DNA of 6,212 bases from DASSRQ01 sp035701665 (GCA_035701665.1 DASSRQ010000229.1:1-6212); one strand, 5' to 3'. Shown: positions 1 to 5,755, counted from the first letter of the stretch. The notes: generated by a model from the sequence alone, not told the origin. Translations and numbers: made by a program.

Positions 1-1166
1 AACGCTTTTTTGAAGTCGCTCGCAAACATGGTGCGCGCCTTCTGCGCTTTGACGTAGTACGCGTCGTAGTAGCCGCTCGAAAGCGCATACGTTCCGATCA
101 GTACGCGCCGCTTCACTTCCGGCCCGAAACCGGCCGCGCGCGTTTTTTCGTACATCTGGCCGACGTCCGCGCCTTCGACACGCAGACCGTAGCGCACGCC
201 GTCGAAGCGCGCGAGGTTACTGCTGCACTCCGCCGGAGCGATCAGATAATACGTCGCCAAGCCGTAGTCGGCCGTCGGCAGCGCGACTTCGACCAGTTCC
301 GCGCCGAGTTTTTCCAGCTCGCCGTAAGCGCGCTGATACAACTCGTGAATCTCCGAACCGAGTTTCTCGGTGACGAACTCCTTGACTATACCGATCTTCA
401 AGCCTTTGAGATCCGTACGCAAGTCTTTCGATGCCGGTTCTACCGCGCGGTCGATGCTGGTCGAATCCATGCGGTCCCAGCCCGCCATCGCTTCGTATGC
501 GAGCGCGGCATCTTCAACGGTGCGCGTGAGCGGCCCGATTTGATCGAGGCTCGACGCAAACGCGATAAGTCCGTACCGCGAGATACGTCCGTACGTCGGT
601 TTGAAGCCCACGATGTTGCAGAACGCGCCCGGTTCGCGAATCGAACCGCCCGTATCGCTCCCGAGCCCGATCGCTGCTTCGTACGCAGCAACCGCAGCAG
701 CCGAACCGCCCGAACTGCCGCCCGGCACGCGATTAAGATCGTACGGGTTGCGTGTCACGCCGAGCGCGCTGTTCTCGCACGAGCTGCCCATCGCGAACTC
801 GTCCATGTTGGCTTTACCGACCGGAATGCCGCCCGCATCCAGGATGCGCTGCACGGCCGTGCCGGTGTACGGCGAGATCCAATTCTCTAAAATCTTCGAA
901 CCGCACGTGGTGCGCGTGCCGGTCAAACACATGTTGTCTTTGACGGCAACCGGTACGCCCGCCAGCGGCAGATGTTCGCCGGCGGCAACACGTGCGTCAA
1001 CGCGCTTTGCCGACTCGCGCGCGAGGTCGTGCAGGCGCGTCAAATACGAGCCGACGCGATCGTCCACCGCATCGATATGTGAAAGCGTTTGCTCCGTGAC
1101 TTCGGCCGCGCTCATCTCGCGCGCATTGACGGCAGCCGCAATCTGAGCGGCACTCTTACGAATCAC
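1..1166 (-). CDS. gatA: Asp-tRNA(Asn)/Glu-tRNA(Gln) amidotransferase subunit A (3' end cut by window edge)
   Basis: GatA is the glutaminase subunit of the GatCAB complex. It frees ammonia from glutamine so that GatB can amidate Glu-tRNA(Gln) or Asp-tRNA(Asn) in the cytoplasm. The frame is open for 388 codons to the left edge; family members are about 485 residues, so roughly 100 C-terminal residues lie outside. The amidase signature is intact: AVKDN with Lys76, PGGSSGGSAAA at 148-158 with Ser151, and GSDTGGS at 169-175 with Ser175. These match the Lys-cisSer-Ser triad of the family (K79/S154/S178 in S. aureus GatA). KPTYGRISRYG (189-199) and ASSLDQIGPLT (204-214) are also typical. The start is GTG, chosen because GGAGGAG lies six bases upstream and nothing else fits. 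It begins three bases after the gatC stop. One oddity is SIREP where most members have SIRQP. Confidence 0.97.
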   Translation of the reverse strand, partial: MIRKSAAQIAAAVNAREMSAAEVTEQTLSHIDAVDDRVGSYLTRLHDLARESAKRVDARVAAGEHLPLAGVPVAVKDNMCLTGTRTTCGSKILENWISPYTGTAVQRILDAGGIPVGKANMDEFAMGSSCENSALGVTRNPYDLNRVPGGSSGGSAAAVAAYEAAIGLGSDTGGSIREPGAFCNIVGFKPTYGRISRYGLIAFASSLDQIGPLTRTVEDAALAYEAMAGWDRMDSTSIDRAVEPASKDLRTDLKGLKIGIVKEFVTEKLGSEIHELYQRAYGELEKLGAELVEVALPTADYGLATYYLIAPAECSSNLARFDGVRYGLRVEGADVGQMYEKTRAAGFGPEVKRRVLIGTYALSSGYYDAYYVKAQKARTMFASDFKKA

Positions 1167-1169
1167 CGG

Positions 1170-1463
1170 CTACTCCTCCGCCGCGATAATGCGCGGAACG
1201 CGGAAGAATGCACCTTGACGCTGCGGCGCAGACGCAAGTACGGTCTCGCGATCCAAACACGGACCGGGCTCGTCCTCACGCTCGACGTTGCGCGACTCGA
1301 CAACCTGCGCGGTCGCCGACACCGACTGCGTATCCAACTCGTTGAGCACGTTTACGTGCTCGAGCAGATCGCTCAGCTGCGCGCCGAACTTTTGCACTTC
1401 TTCGTCGCTCAATTCGATACGGGCGAGTTTGGCGACATACCGTACGTCTATGCTATCACTCAT
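1170..1463 (-). CDS. gatC: Asp-tRNA(Asn)/Glu-tRNA(Gln) amidotransferase subunit C
   Basis: GatC is the small belt-like subunit that wraps around GatA and GatB and stabilises the GatCAB amidotransferase. The 97 residues match the normal family length of about 95-100. The N-terminal hallmark VAKLARIEL (10-18) and the C-terminal hallmark QGAFFRVPRII (83-93) are both present, with the connecting EREDEPGP stretch at 61-68. The ATG start overlaps the TGA of the upstream methyltransferase gene by four bases (ATGA), and no good Shine-Dalgarno site precedes it, so translation is probably coupled to the upstream gene. gatA follows after three bases. Family assignment is firm; whether the complex acts on Gln-tRNA, Asn-tRNA or both cannot be read from this gene. 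Confidence 0.97.
   Translation of the reverse strand: MSDSIDVRYVAKLARIELSDEEVQKFGAQLSDLLEHVNVLNELDTQSVSATAQVVESRNVEREDEPGPCLDRETVLASAPQRQGAFFRVPRIIAAEE
1173..1179 (-). promoter_or_regulatory. Shine-Dalgarno site of gatA inside the gatC end
   Basis: On the minus strand GGAGGAG lies six bases before the GTG start of gatA and encodes the final Glu-Glu of GatC. It fixes the GTG at 1166 as the gatA start and ties gatA translation to ribosomes finishing gatC. Confidence 0.8.
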
Positions 1464-2932
1464 AATTCAGTCACGAAATCAGGGTATTCTTTGGGCCACT
1501 CGGCCGGGAACGGCGCGTCTTTAAACGCTTCGTCGATGATCTGCTGTTCGAGCGCGGTTTGCCGGTACATCGTTACAAGCGTCTCGACGTGACCGGTCTG
1601 CGGGAACATATCGAACGGCTGCACGACCCCCAGCCGGTATCCCTTGCTCGCCAGAAACTTCGAATCCCTCGCCAGCGTCGCGGGGTCGCACGAGAGATAC
1701 CAAATATTCGGTACGCCGCTCGCCGCGATCGCCGCTAGGGTCACCTCGTCGCTGCCTTTGCGCGGCGGATCCAAGAAGACGATATTCGCGGCTTCCAGCG
1801 CCTCGCGGGCCTCGCCGCGGCGAACCATGTCTTCGACCTTGCCGCTCAAAAACTGCAGTTTGTCGCTCAAACCGTTGAGCGCCGCGTTTTCGTTCGCCTC
1901 ACCGATCGCGCCCGCGTTCTCTTCGACGCCGACGACCTCGCTGCCGCACTTCGCAAAAAACAGCGAGAACGTGCCGGCGCCGCAGTACAGATCGACGATC
2001 TTGCGCGGAACGTCCAGCCCGGGCTTCATAAATTGGAAGATGCGCGCGACGATCTCGACGTTGACCTGGAAGAACGATCCCGGCGAGACGCGGTACCGCA
2101 CGCCGGCGATCTGTTCTTCGATCTGCGGCGTTCCCGCAACGACGACGTGCTTGCGGCCCATGATCGCGTTCGCGCTCGTGAGGTCGTACGAGTTCGTAAT
2201 GCCGGCCGTTCCGGGCAGTTTTTTCAGCATCGTCGGACCGATCGACTGTAACTGCGGCGTCGAGTCGGACGTGGTAAACGTGATCACCGTCTGTTCGGTC
2301 GCGCGCGCGGTTCGCGCAACGACGTGACGCGTTCCGGCGAGCGCCGGTGCGGTATCGGGGCCCGATAGCAATTCGTTGATGCGCGGAATCTGCGCGGCCA
2401 GCGGCGCCGCGACGATCGGGCAGCCGTCGATCGGCACGACGTCGTGCGAACGCTGCTGATAAAACCCGGCCTGCGGCGAAGGCCCGGTGCGGTCCGCAAC
2501 CAGCGACATTTTGTTGCGGTAACTGCGCGGGTTGATCATGCCGACCGGAGTGCGCACGTCGACGTCGTCGAAGCCGCCGATGCGTTCGAGCGCGTTTCTC
2601 ACGACCTGCTGTTTCCACTGCAGCTGTCCCGGATAGGCCAGATGCTGCACCTGACAGCCGCCGCACACGCCGAAGACCGGACAAAACGGGGTTGCGCGAA
2701 GATTCGATTTCGTCAGCAGTTGCACGAGTTCGCCGACGGCGTACTTCGGCTTGACGCTGACGATGCGCACGCGTGCTCGCTCTTGCGGCAGCGGACCAAA
2801 GCAAAATACGACCATCCCGCCCGTGCGGCCGACAGCCTGTCCGTTTGCCAATAAGTCGTTGAAACCGAGGTCTACTTCCGCTCCCACACTGAGCGGTGCA
2901 GCCGCGTTAGCCCGTGTGTCTTTGATCGTCAA
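1460..2932 (-). CDS. rlmD: 23S rRNA (uracil-C5) methyltransferase, TrmA/RlmD (RumA) family
   Basis: This SAM-dependent enzyme makes 5-methyluridine in RNA; RlmD acts on U1939 of 23S rRNA in E. coli, while relatives modify U747 or tRNA U54, so the exact target is inferred. A TRAM RNA-binding domain covers about residues 16-75. Cys84, Cys90, Cys93 and Cys171 form the C-x5-C-x2-C...C iron-sulfur cluster set. The SAM motif DLYCGAGTF is at 314-322, preceded by FFQVN (287-291). FLDPPRKG (386-393), the nucleophile in LSCDPATLARD (Cys415) and the general base in GHVET (Glu450) complete the active site. At 490 residues it is longer than E. coli RlmD (433), partly from a tail of about 33 residues after position 457. 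The longest-frame start is TTG and overlaps the upstream gene by 26 bases. A GTG at 2887 (residue 16, just where TRAM begins) is an alternative. Neither has a convincing ribosome site. Confidence 0.93.
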   Translation of the reverse strand: MTIKDTRANAAAPLSVGAEVDLGFNDLLANGQAVGRTGGMVVFCFGPLPQERARVRIVSVKPKYAVGELVQLLTKSNLRATPFCPVFGVCGGCQVQHLAYPGQLQWKQQVVRNALERIGGFDDVDVRTPVGMINPRSYRNKMSLVADRTGPSPQAGFYQQRSHDVVPIDGCPIVAAPLAAQIPRINELLSGPDTAPALAGTRHVVARTARATEQTVITFTTSDSTPQLQSIGPTMLKKLPGTAGITNSYDLTSANAIMGRKHVVVAGTPQIEEQIAGVRYRVSPGSFFQVNVEIVARIFQFMKPGLDVPRKIVDLYCGAGTFSLFFAKCGSEVVGVEENAGAIGEANENAALNGLSDKLQFLSGKVEDMVRRGEAREALEAANIVFLDPPRKGSDEVTLAAIAASGVPNIWYLSCDPATLARDSKFLASKGYRLGVVQPFDMFPQTGHVETLVTMYRQTALEQQIIDEAFKDAPFPAEWPKEYPDFVTEL

Positions 2933-3155
2933 GCGTTTTGAGGAGTTGGTTCGCCTCGTCGATGAGTTGCTGAATGCGCTGACTCGTCGGATCCGAGGGT
3001 TTGCGCCCGACGATCGAACGCACGACGGTGAACGCCAGCGCGGCGGAAAGGCCGGCGACGCCGATCCAAACCAGCGTCCGCGTGATGTTCGCAGCGTCCG
3101 TGGTCTCTCCGGCGGCAGCGTTCAGGTCTTGATTGTTGGTCCGTTCGTCGTGCAC
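2907..3155 (-). CDS. Small single-pass membrane protein of unknown function
   Basis: I do not recognise this 82-residue protein. It has a polar N-terminus (1-27), one hydrophobic segment (about 29-49, beginning LVWIGVAGLSAALAF), then a basic RK pair and a charged, probably helical tail (about 58-77, QRIQQLIDEANQLLKTLDDQ). The tail has hydrophobic residues spaced as in an amphipathic helix or short coiled coil. The start is a GTG with a GGAG about 12 bases upstream, which is a long spacing; a TTG at 3173 is possible. The frame stays open upstream to 3479, but that part runs antisense to the binding-protein gene and reads as an Arg-rich shadow, so I left it out. The gene overlaps the methyltransferase start by 26 bases and appears to be first in the gatCA operon. 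Confidence 0.62.
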   Translation of the reverse strand: MHDERTNNQDLNAAAGETTDAANITRTLVWIGVAGLSAALAFTVVRSIVGRKPSDPTSQRIQQLIDEANQLLKTLDDQRHTG

Positions 3156-3215
3156 CCGGCGGCTATTCTCCAAGGCGCGCAGGGGACCCGCCCGGGCGCC
3201 CGTAAGGCTGACGCA
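3156..3215. promoter_or_regulatory. Divergent intergenic region with overlapping GC palindromes
   Basis: These 60 bases separate the leftward operon from the rightward binding-protein gene, so promoters for both should lie here or just inside the genes. I could not find a convincing -35/-10 pair. Two overlapping perfect palindromes are visible: CGCCCGGGCG at 3189-3198 and GGGCGCCC at 3194-3201. They sit just ahead of the AAGG ribosome site (3204-3207) of the rightward gene and could be an operator or 5'-UTR hairpin, but such GC palindromes also arise by chance in DNA of this composition. Confidence 0.35.
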
Positions 3216-4049
3216 ATGCCGCTGTTGCCCATCCTTGCGCTGGTTGCTTCCGTTAATGCGCCGCCGACGGCTGCCGCTCTGGCGGGTACCGTGTCGGTCG
3301 CCTATGCCGGTTCGCTGGTCCGCGTCATGGAAGGCCCGCTCGCCGAAGACTTGGCACGCGACACGGGTCTGCAGTTCGCGGGTGAGGGCAAAGGCAGCAA
3401 GGCGCTTGCGCAGCTCATTGCCGGAGGCGTTCGCCGCCCGGATGACTTCATCTCGGCAGACGCGTCGCTGCTCGAACAACTGCGGCGCGGCCCGAGCCCC
3501 AAACTGCGCGGCTACATCTTATTCGGGTCAGCTCGAATGGTCGTCGCTTATTCGCCCAAGTCGCCGTACGCGGCGCTCTTTGCGCAGGCGATCAAAGAGC
3601 ACCGCTCGCTACTGCCGCTGCTGAGCAATCCGTCGATCAAAGTCGGCAGAACGGATCCCGCGCTTGATCCGAAAGGTGCGCGAACGCTCAAGACGCTTGA
3701 GCTGCTGGGCAAAGCAGAGAAGGCGCCCGTCTTGGCGTCGTCGCTGGCGGCGCGCTCGCAAGTATTCCCCGAAGAAGATTTGGCCGTGCGCGTCGAGACA
3801 GGCGAACTCGATGCGGGCTTCTTCTACTCGACCGAAATCCCGGGCCGCAATCTGCAGACCATCGAGCTCCCAGCAAGCGCTAACCTCTCGCACGATATAG
3901 TCTACGGCGTTGCCGCACTCTCCGACGCGCCGCACCCGCAAGCCGCCCATGCTTTTCTTGAATATCTGCTCGGTCCGCACGGCCGCGCCGTGTTGCAATC
4001 GGCCGGCGTTCGGTATTTTTCAAAGCCTCGCTTTTTCGGCACACCGTAG
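3216..4049 (+). CDS. Periplasmic oxyanion-binding protein, WtpA/ModA-like (molybdate/tungstate ABC transporter type)
   Basis: This is a solute-binding protein of 277 residues that should capture a tetrahedral oxyanion such as molybdate or tungstate and hand it to an ABC permease. A hydrophobic leader (about 1-23, ending TAAALA) precedes SVAYAGSLVRVME (27-39), the WtpA-type first strand and AGS loop. FISADASLL (78-86) matches the ADY region of relatives. GRTDPALDPKGARTL (144-158) corresponds to the (G/S)xxDPxxDPCGYR ligand motif, with Lys153 in place of Cys. GELDAGFFYSTE (196-207) matches the second ligand region. AAG G ribosome bases lie eight bases before the ATG. The leader has no basic residue before its hydrophobic core; a GTG at 3150 would add 22 residues with Arg/Lys but overlaps the divergent gene. 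No permease or ATPase gene is adjacent. Family placement is good, the ligand is inferred. Confidence 0.82.
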   Translation: MPLLPILALVASVNAPPTAAALAGTVSVAYAGSLVRVMEGPLAEDLARDTGLQFAGEGKGSKALAQLIAGGVRRPDDFISADASLLEQLRRGPSPKLRGYILFGSARMVVAYSPKSPYAALFAQAIKEHRSLLPLLSNPSIKVGRTDPALDPKGARTLKTLELLGKAEKAPVLASSLAARSQVFPEEDLAVRVETGELDAGFFYSTEIPGRNLQTIELPASANLSHDIVYGVAALSDAPHPQAAHAFLEYLLGPHGRAVLQSAGVRYFSKPRFFGTP

Positions 4050-4057
4050 TTTTTAGT

Positions 4058-4079
4058 GGCACCTCTTTCAACAAGTGCC
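4058..4079 (+). repeat. Short inverted repeat between the binding-protein gene and the TonB-like gene
   Basis: GGCAC (4058-4062) and GTGCC (4075-4079) can pair across a 12-base loop. It lies nine bases after the stop of the binding-protein gene and ten bases before the next ribosome site. There is no T-run after it, so it is not a standard terminator; it could be a weak RNA hairpin or chance. Confidence 0.25.
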
Positions 4080-4088
4080 GGGCCGACC

Positions 4089-4095
4089 GGAGAAG
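4089..4095 (+). promoter_or_regulatory. Shine-Dalgarno site deciding the start of the TonB-like gene
   Basis: GGAGAAG is followed by CGCAT and then GTG at 4101. It is the only good ribosome site near any in-frame start of this gene, so it favours 4101 over the GTG at 4056 or the TTG at 4182. Confidence 0.6.
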
Positions 4096-4100
4096 CGCAT

Positions 4101-4955
4101 GTGTGTCCTCGGTGTCATGCTGAGCCTCCGCCTGACGCGCGCAGCGCATCAGCCCTGAGTTTATCGAAGGGACGGCCGAGCTTGTCGAGGCCCGCACGCT
4201 TAAAGCGAGGCGCAATCCTCTCCATCGCTATCCACCTCGTCTGCCTAGCCCTCTTCTTCGCTTTCTACCGCGCACCAAAACCGCCGCCGCCGGTGCACAT
4301 CGTCGTCGGTCAGATCTCGCTCGAACACCGCCCGCCCGCGCTTCCACCACCGCCGCCTGCTGCGAAACACGAAGCGGAGCCAACGCAGTCGCACGCCGTC
4401 GTCGCGCAAGCCGCGCCGCCGCCGCCGCACCCGCGCGTCGAAGAGGCGCACATCACGCCGCGCGCATTGACGTATCAGCCTAAAAACACGCACTCGCACG
4501 AAAACGTGCAATCGGTGCTGCCGCAAGTCGACTATTCCAAAACGATTGCAAAACTGCGCGCCGCAAACAATCCCGTCGCTGCCGCAGCGCAACCGGTCGA
4601 CGTCGGTGCGCACACGCACAACTATTCGACCGACTTTTCTACGAGCATCGGAACCGGCGGCTCCGGCCAAGGCTATCTCAATCCGGTAAGATCGTGGCAC
4701 CAGGATGGTTACGATTTCTACTACGTGCACTACGAAGTCGAGTACCCGGACGGTGGCACGGAAAGCGGCATCGTCCCGTGGCCGATCCGGTATCTTCCAC
4801 AAGCCGATCCGTTCCGTTTAGGAATTCACCACATGCCGCTGCCGGGACCGCTCCCGGACTTCGTGCTGACGCCCGACATGGTGTTGCACCCGCTAACGAA
4901 GTACTGTTACGAACACCGCTCCGAACTTTCGGATTGTCCAATCGCTCACGACTGA
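4101..4955 (+). CDS. Membrane-anchored proline-rich protein with TonB-like N-terminus and unrecognised C-terminal domain
   Basis: With the GTG start at 4101 the protein has 284 residues. After a short cytoplasmic stretch it has one membrane segment (about 39-56, AILSIAIHLVCLALFFAF), then a proline-rich, periplasm-spanning part (about 59-112: PKPPPP, PPALPPPPPA, APPPPHP). This layout is that of TonB-family anchors. A linker rich in Ala, Asn and Thr follows, with GTGGSGQGY near 184-192. The C-terminal part (about 192-284) begins YLNPVRSWHQDGYDFYYVHY, is aromatic, and ends with two Cys (269 and 279) that could form a disulfide. It lacks the usual TonB C-terminal YP..A...G..G.V pattern, so calling it an energy transducer is not justified. 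It follows the binding-protein gene by 51 bases on the same strand. Residues 4-28 come from a repeat-like sequence, so a TTG start at 4182 (257 residues) remains possible. Function unknown. Confidence 0.7.
   Translation: MCPRCHAEPPPDARSASALSLSKGRPSLSRPARLKRGAILSIAIHLVCLALFFAFYRAPKPPPPVHIVVGQISLEHRPPALPPPPPAAKHEAEPTQSHAVVAQAAPPPPHPRVEEAHITPRALTYQPKNTHSHENVQSVLPQVDYSKTIAKLRAANNPVAAAAQPVDVGAHTHNYSTDFSTSIGTGGSGQGYLNPVRSWHQDGYDFYYVHYEVEYPDGGTESGIVPWPIRYLPQADPFRLGIHHMPLPGPLPDFVLTPDMVLHPLTKYCYEHRSELSDCPIAHD
4112..4193 (+). repeat. Intergenic-type repeat remnant read in frame at the start of the TonB-like gene
   Basis: GTGTCATGCTGAGCC (4112-4126), CCTGAGTTTATCGAAGGG (4154-4171) and CGAGCTTGTCGAGGCC (4177-4192) resemble the dispersed CCTGAGC-TTGTCGAAGG repeats found in several bacterial genomes. 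The last two are imperfect copies of one unit (shared GAG, TT and TCGA at the same spacing). In the gene's frame the middle unit reads ALSLSKG, a peptide that I know as a common translation of this repeat. The repeat identity comes from memory of such sequences, not from a search. Confidence 0.5.
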
Positions 4956-4969
4956 GTTGTGAACCGTTC

Positions 4970-5278
4970 TCAGGCGACCTCGAAAGCGTCAAGCCCCGGC
5001 GGAAATAGCACGATGTAGTCTTCGTCATCAACGCCTCGATAAGCCGCACGCCACGATTCATCGGGCGGAATATGGGTCCTCAGCGCTTCGAGAGCTGCCT
5101 TTGGATCACCGGTGTAAGCAAAAATATTCATTTCGCCGGCACCAAAATCGAATCCATCAACTTCCACGGTCTCGGCGTCCGCGGCGCGATCCATCCGGCC
5201 CTCGATCTCAATTAGCCGCGCCAACCTTTCTTCATCGTCCGCATCGACTGCAAATTGAATAACGAGTTGATAGTGCAT
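4970..5278 (-). CDS. Acidic 102-residue protein of unknown function
   Basis: I cannot assign a function. The protein is acidic (many Asp and Glu), lacks a signal peptide or membrane segment, and so is probably cytoplasmic. It opens with a strand-like YQLVIQFAV (3-11), an acidic helix (about 13-29), a central VDGFDFGAGEMNIFAYTGDP (41-60), a helix (61-69) and a closing strand DYIVLFPPG (86-94). This alternation suggests a small alpha/beta fold. The central G-x-GEMNIF part looks conserved-like and reminds me of a family of uncharacterised bacterial proteins, but I cannot name it. The start is ATG with no clear ribosome site; an inverted repeat lies just upstream. The stop is only 14 bases from that of the convergent TonB-like gene. 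Parts of its DNA are near 42% GC, lower than the neighbours to the left. Confidence 0.75.
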   Translation of the reverse strand: MHYQLVIQFAVDADDEERLARLIEIEGRMDRAADAETVEVDGFDFGAGEMNIFAYTGDPKAALEALRTHIPPDESWRAAYRGVDDEDYIVLFPPGLDAFEVA

Positions 5279-5289
5279 AATTTACGGAT

Positions 5290-5315
5290 TTCCGCATTGA
5301 GATGACGTTGCGGAA
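5290..5315. repeat. Inverted repeat upstream of the 102-residue protein gene
   Basis: TTCCGCA (5290-5296) and TGCGGAA (5309-5315) form a perfect 7-base stem around a 12-base loop, in the 53-base gap between the two small leftward genes. On the minus strand it ends 11 bases before the ATG at 5278, where a ribosome site would be expected. It could be a translational control hairpin, a protein-binding site, or a weak terminator of the lipoprotein gene; no T-run follows directly. Confidence 0.4.
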
Positions 5316-5331
5316 CCTTTAACGGTCGTTT

Positions 5332-5682
5332 TTATCGAAGGCAGTGTAAGTTTCGGAGCGTTTCGAGATACTTGTCGTAATCGCCCCTAATGTGATACTG
5401 AATGTCGACGGTGATATCCCTATTGCTGTTGGTATCGCGAAGAACCCGTGTTCCATACCCGGCTAGGTCGCCTTCAAGTTTCGTTCCTTCGGCAAGGTCA
5501 TGGCCGGCCTGCGCAGCGAGCACGCCGTAGTTCCCATTATTATCGGTAAAGCCCTGATAGCCGCAGCCGCTCATATATTTATCGCCCCCACGACCGAAGT
5601 CGACTACATACTTGTAAGGCGGAAAAAAAGCACAGCCGGCCAATAGTAACGTGGCGACAAGGCAGTAAACGTGTAGTCTCAT
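5332..5682 (-). CDS. Small putative lipoprotein of unknown function
   Basis: This 116-residue protein starts with a short type II signal peptide: Arg2, a hydrophobic core (about 5-14), and the lipobox LLAGC with the lipidated Cys at 17. The mature part is about 100 residues. It contains a Gly/Tyr-rich region (29-54, including GCGYQGFTDNNGNYG), a middle acidic stretch, and a C-terminal YDKYLETLRNLHC helix-like end. Cys40 and Cys114 could pair in the periplasm. The residue after the lipid Cys is Ala, not Asp, so outer-membrane sorting is possible. I recognise no domain. The ATG has a strong GGGGAG site five bases upstream. Sampled lines of the gene are about 48-50% GC against about 65-70% in the gatA operon, which may mean transfer or relaxed composition. 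It sits between dnaE2 and the 102-residue gene on the same strand. Confidence 0.83.
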   Translation of the reverse strand: MRLHVYCLVATLLLAGCAFFPPYKYVVDFGRGGDKYMSGCGYQGFTDNNGNYGVLAAQAGHDLAEGTKLEGDLAGYGTRVLRDTNSNRDITVDIQYHIRGDYDKYLETLRNLHCLR

Positions 5683-5687
5683 CTCAT

Positions 5688-5693
5688 CTCCCC
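5688..5693 (-). promoter_or_regulatory. Shine-Dalgarno site of the lipoprotein gene
   Basis: On the minus strand GGGGAG is followed by ATGAG and then the ATG at 5682. A second ATG at 5687 is out of frame, so the site selects 5682. Confidence 0.7.
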
Positions 5694-5755
5694 AACAATA
5701 CGCCGGGCCTCAAACAGTCGAAGTATTGCGACGTTGAGTAACCGTGTTCGCAACC

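Noticed and set aside
345..1146. Two open frames of about 181 codons on the plus strand
   Set aside because: They run antisense to gatA, whose motifs are complete; the translations are Arg- or Ser/Ala-rich low-quality shadows.
1899..2804. A 301-codon minus-strand frame
   Set aside because: It overlaps the methyltransferase on the same strand in another frame and is very Arg-rich, a frame-shift shadow in high-GC DNA.
2751..3149. N-terminal extension of the binding-protein frame
   Set aside because: It is antisense to the methyltransferase and small membrane protein genes and has no family similarity; the signal peptide begins near 3216.
4101..4118. CPRCH as a zinc-binding motif at the N-terminus of the TonB-like protein
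   Set aside because: There is only one Cys pair, and part of it is encoded by the repeat-like GTGTCATGCTGAGCC, so it is probably accidental.
4245..4802. A 185-codon minus-strand frame
   Set aside because: It is antisense to the TonB-like gene and consists largely of Arg and Val, a shadow of GC-rich codons.
4952..4973. CTGAG/CTCAG pair spanning the two convergent stop codons as a bidirectional terminator
   Set aside because: The stem has only five bases with a 12-base loop and no T-run on either side.
5713..5735. AACAGTCG/CGACGTT hairpin as the dnaE2 terminator
   Set aside because: The stem has a bulge and no proper T-run follows on the minus strand; too weak to call.
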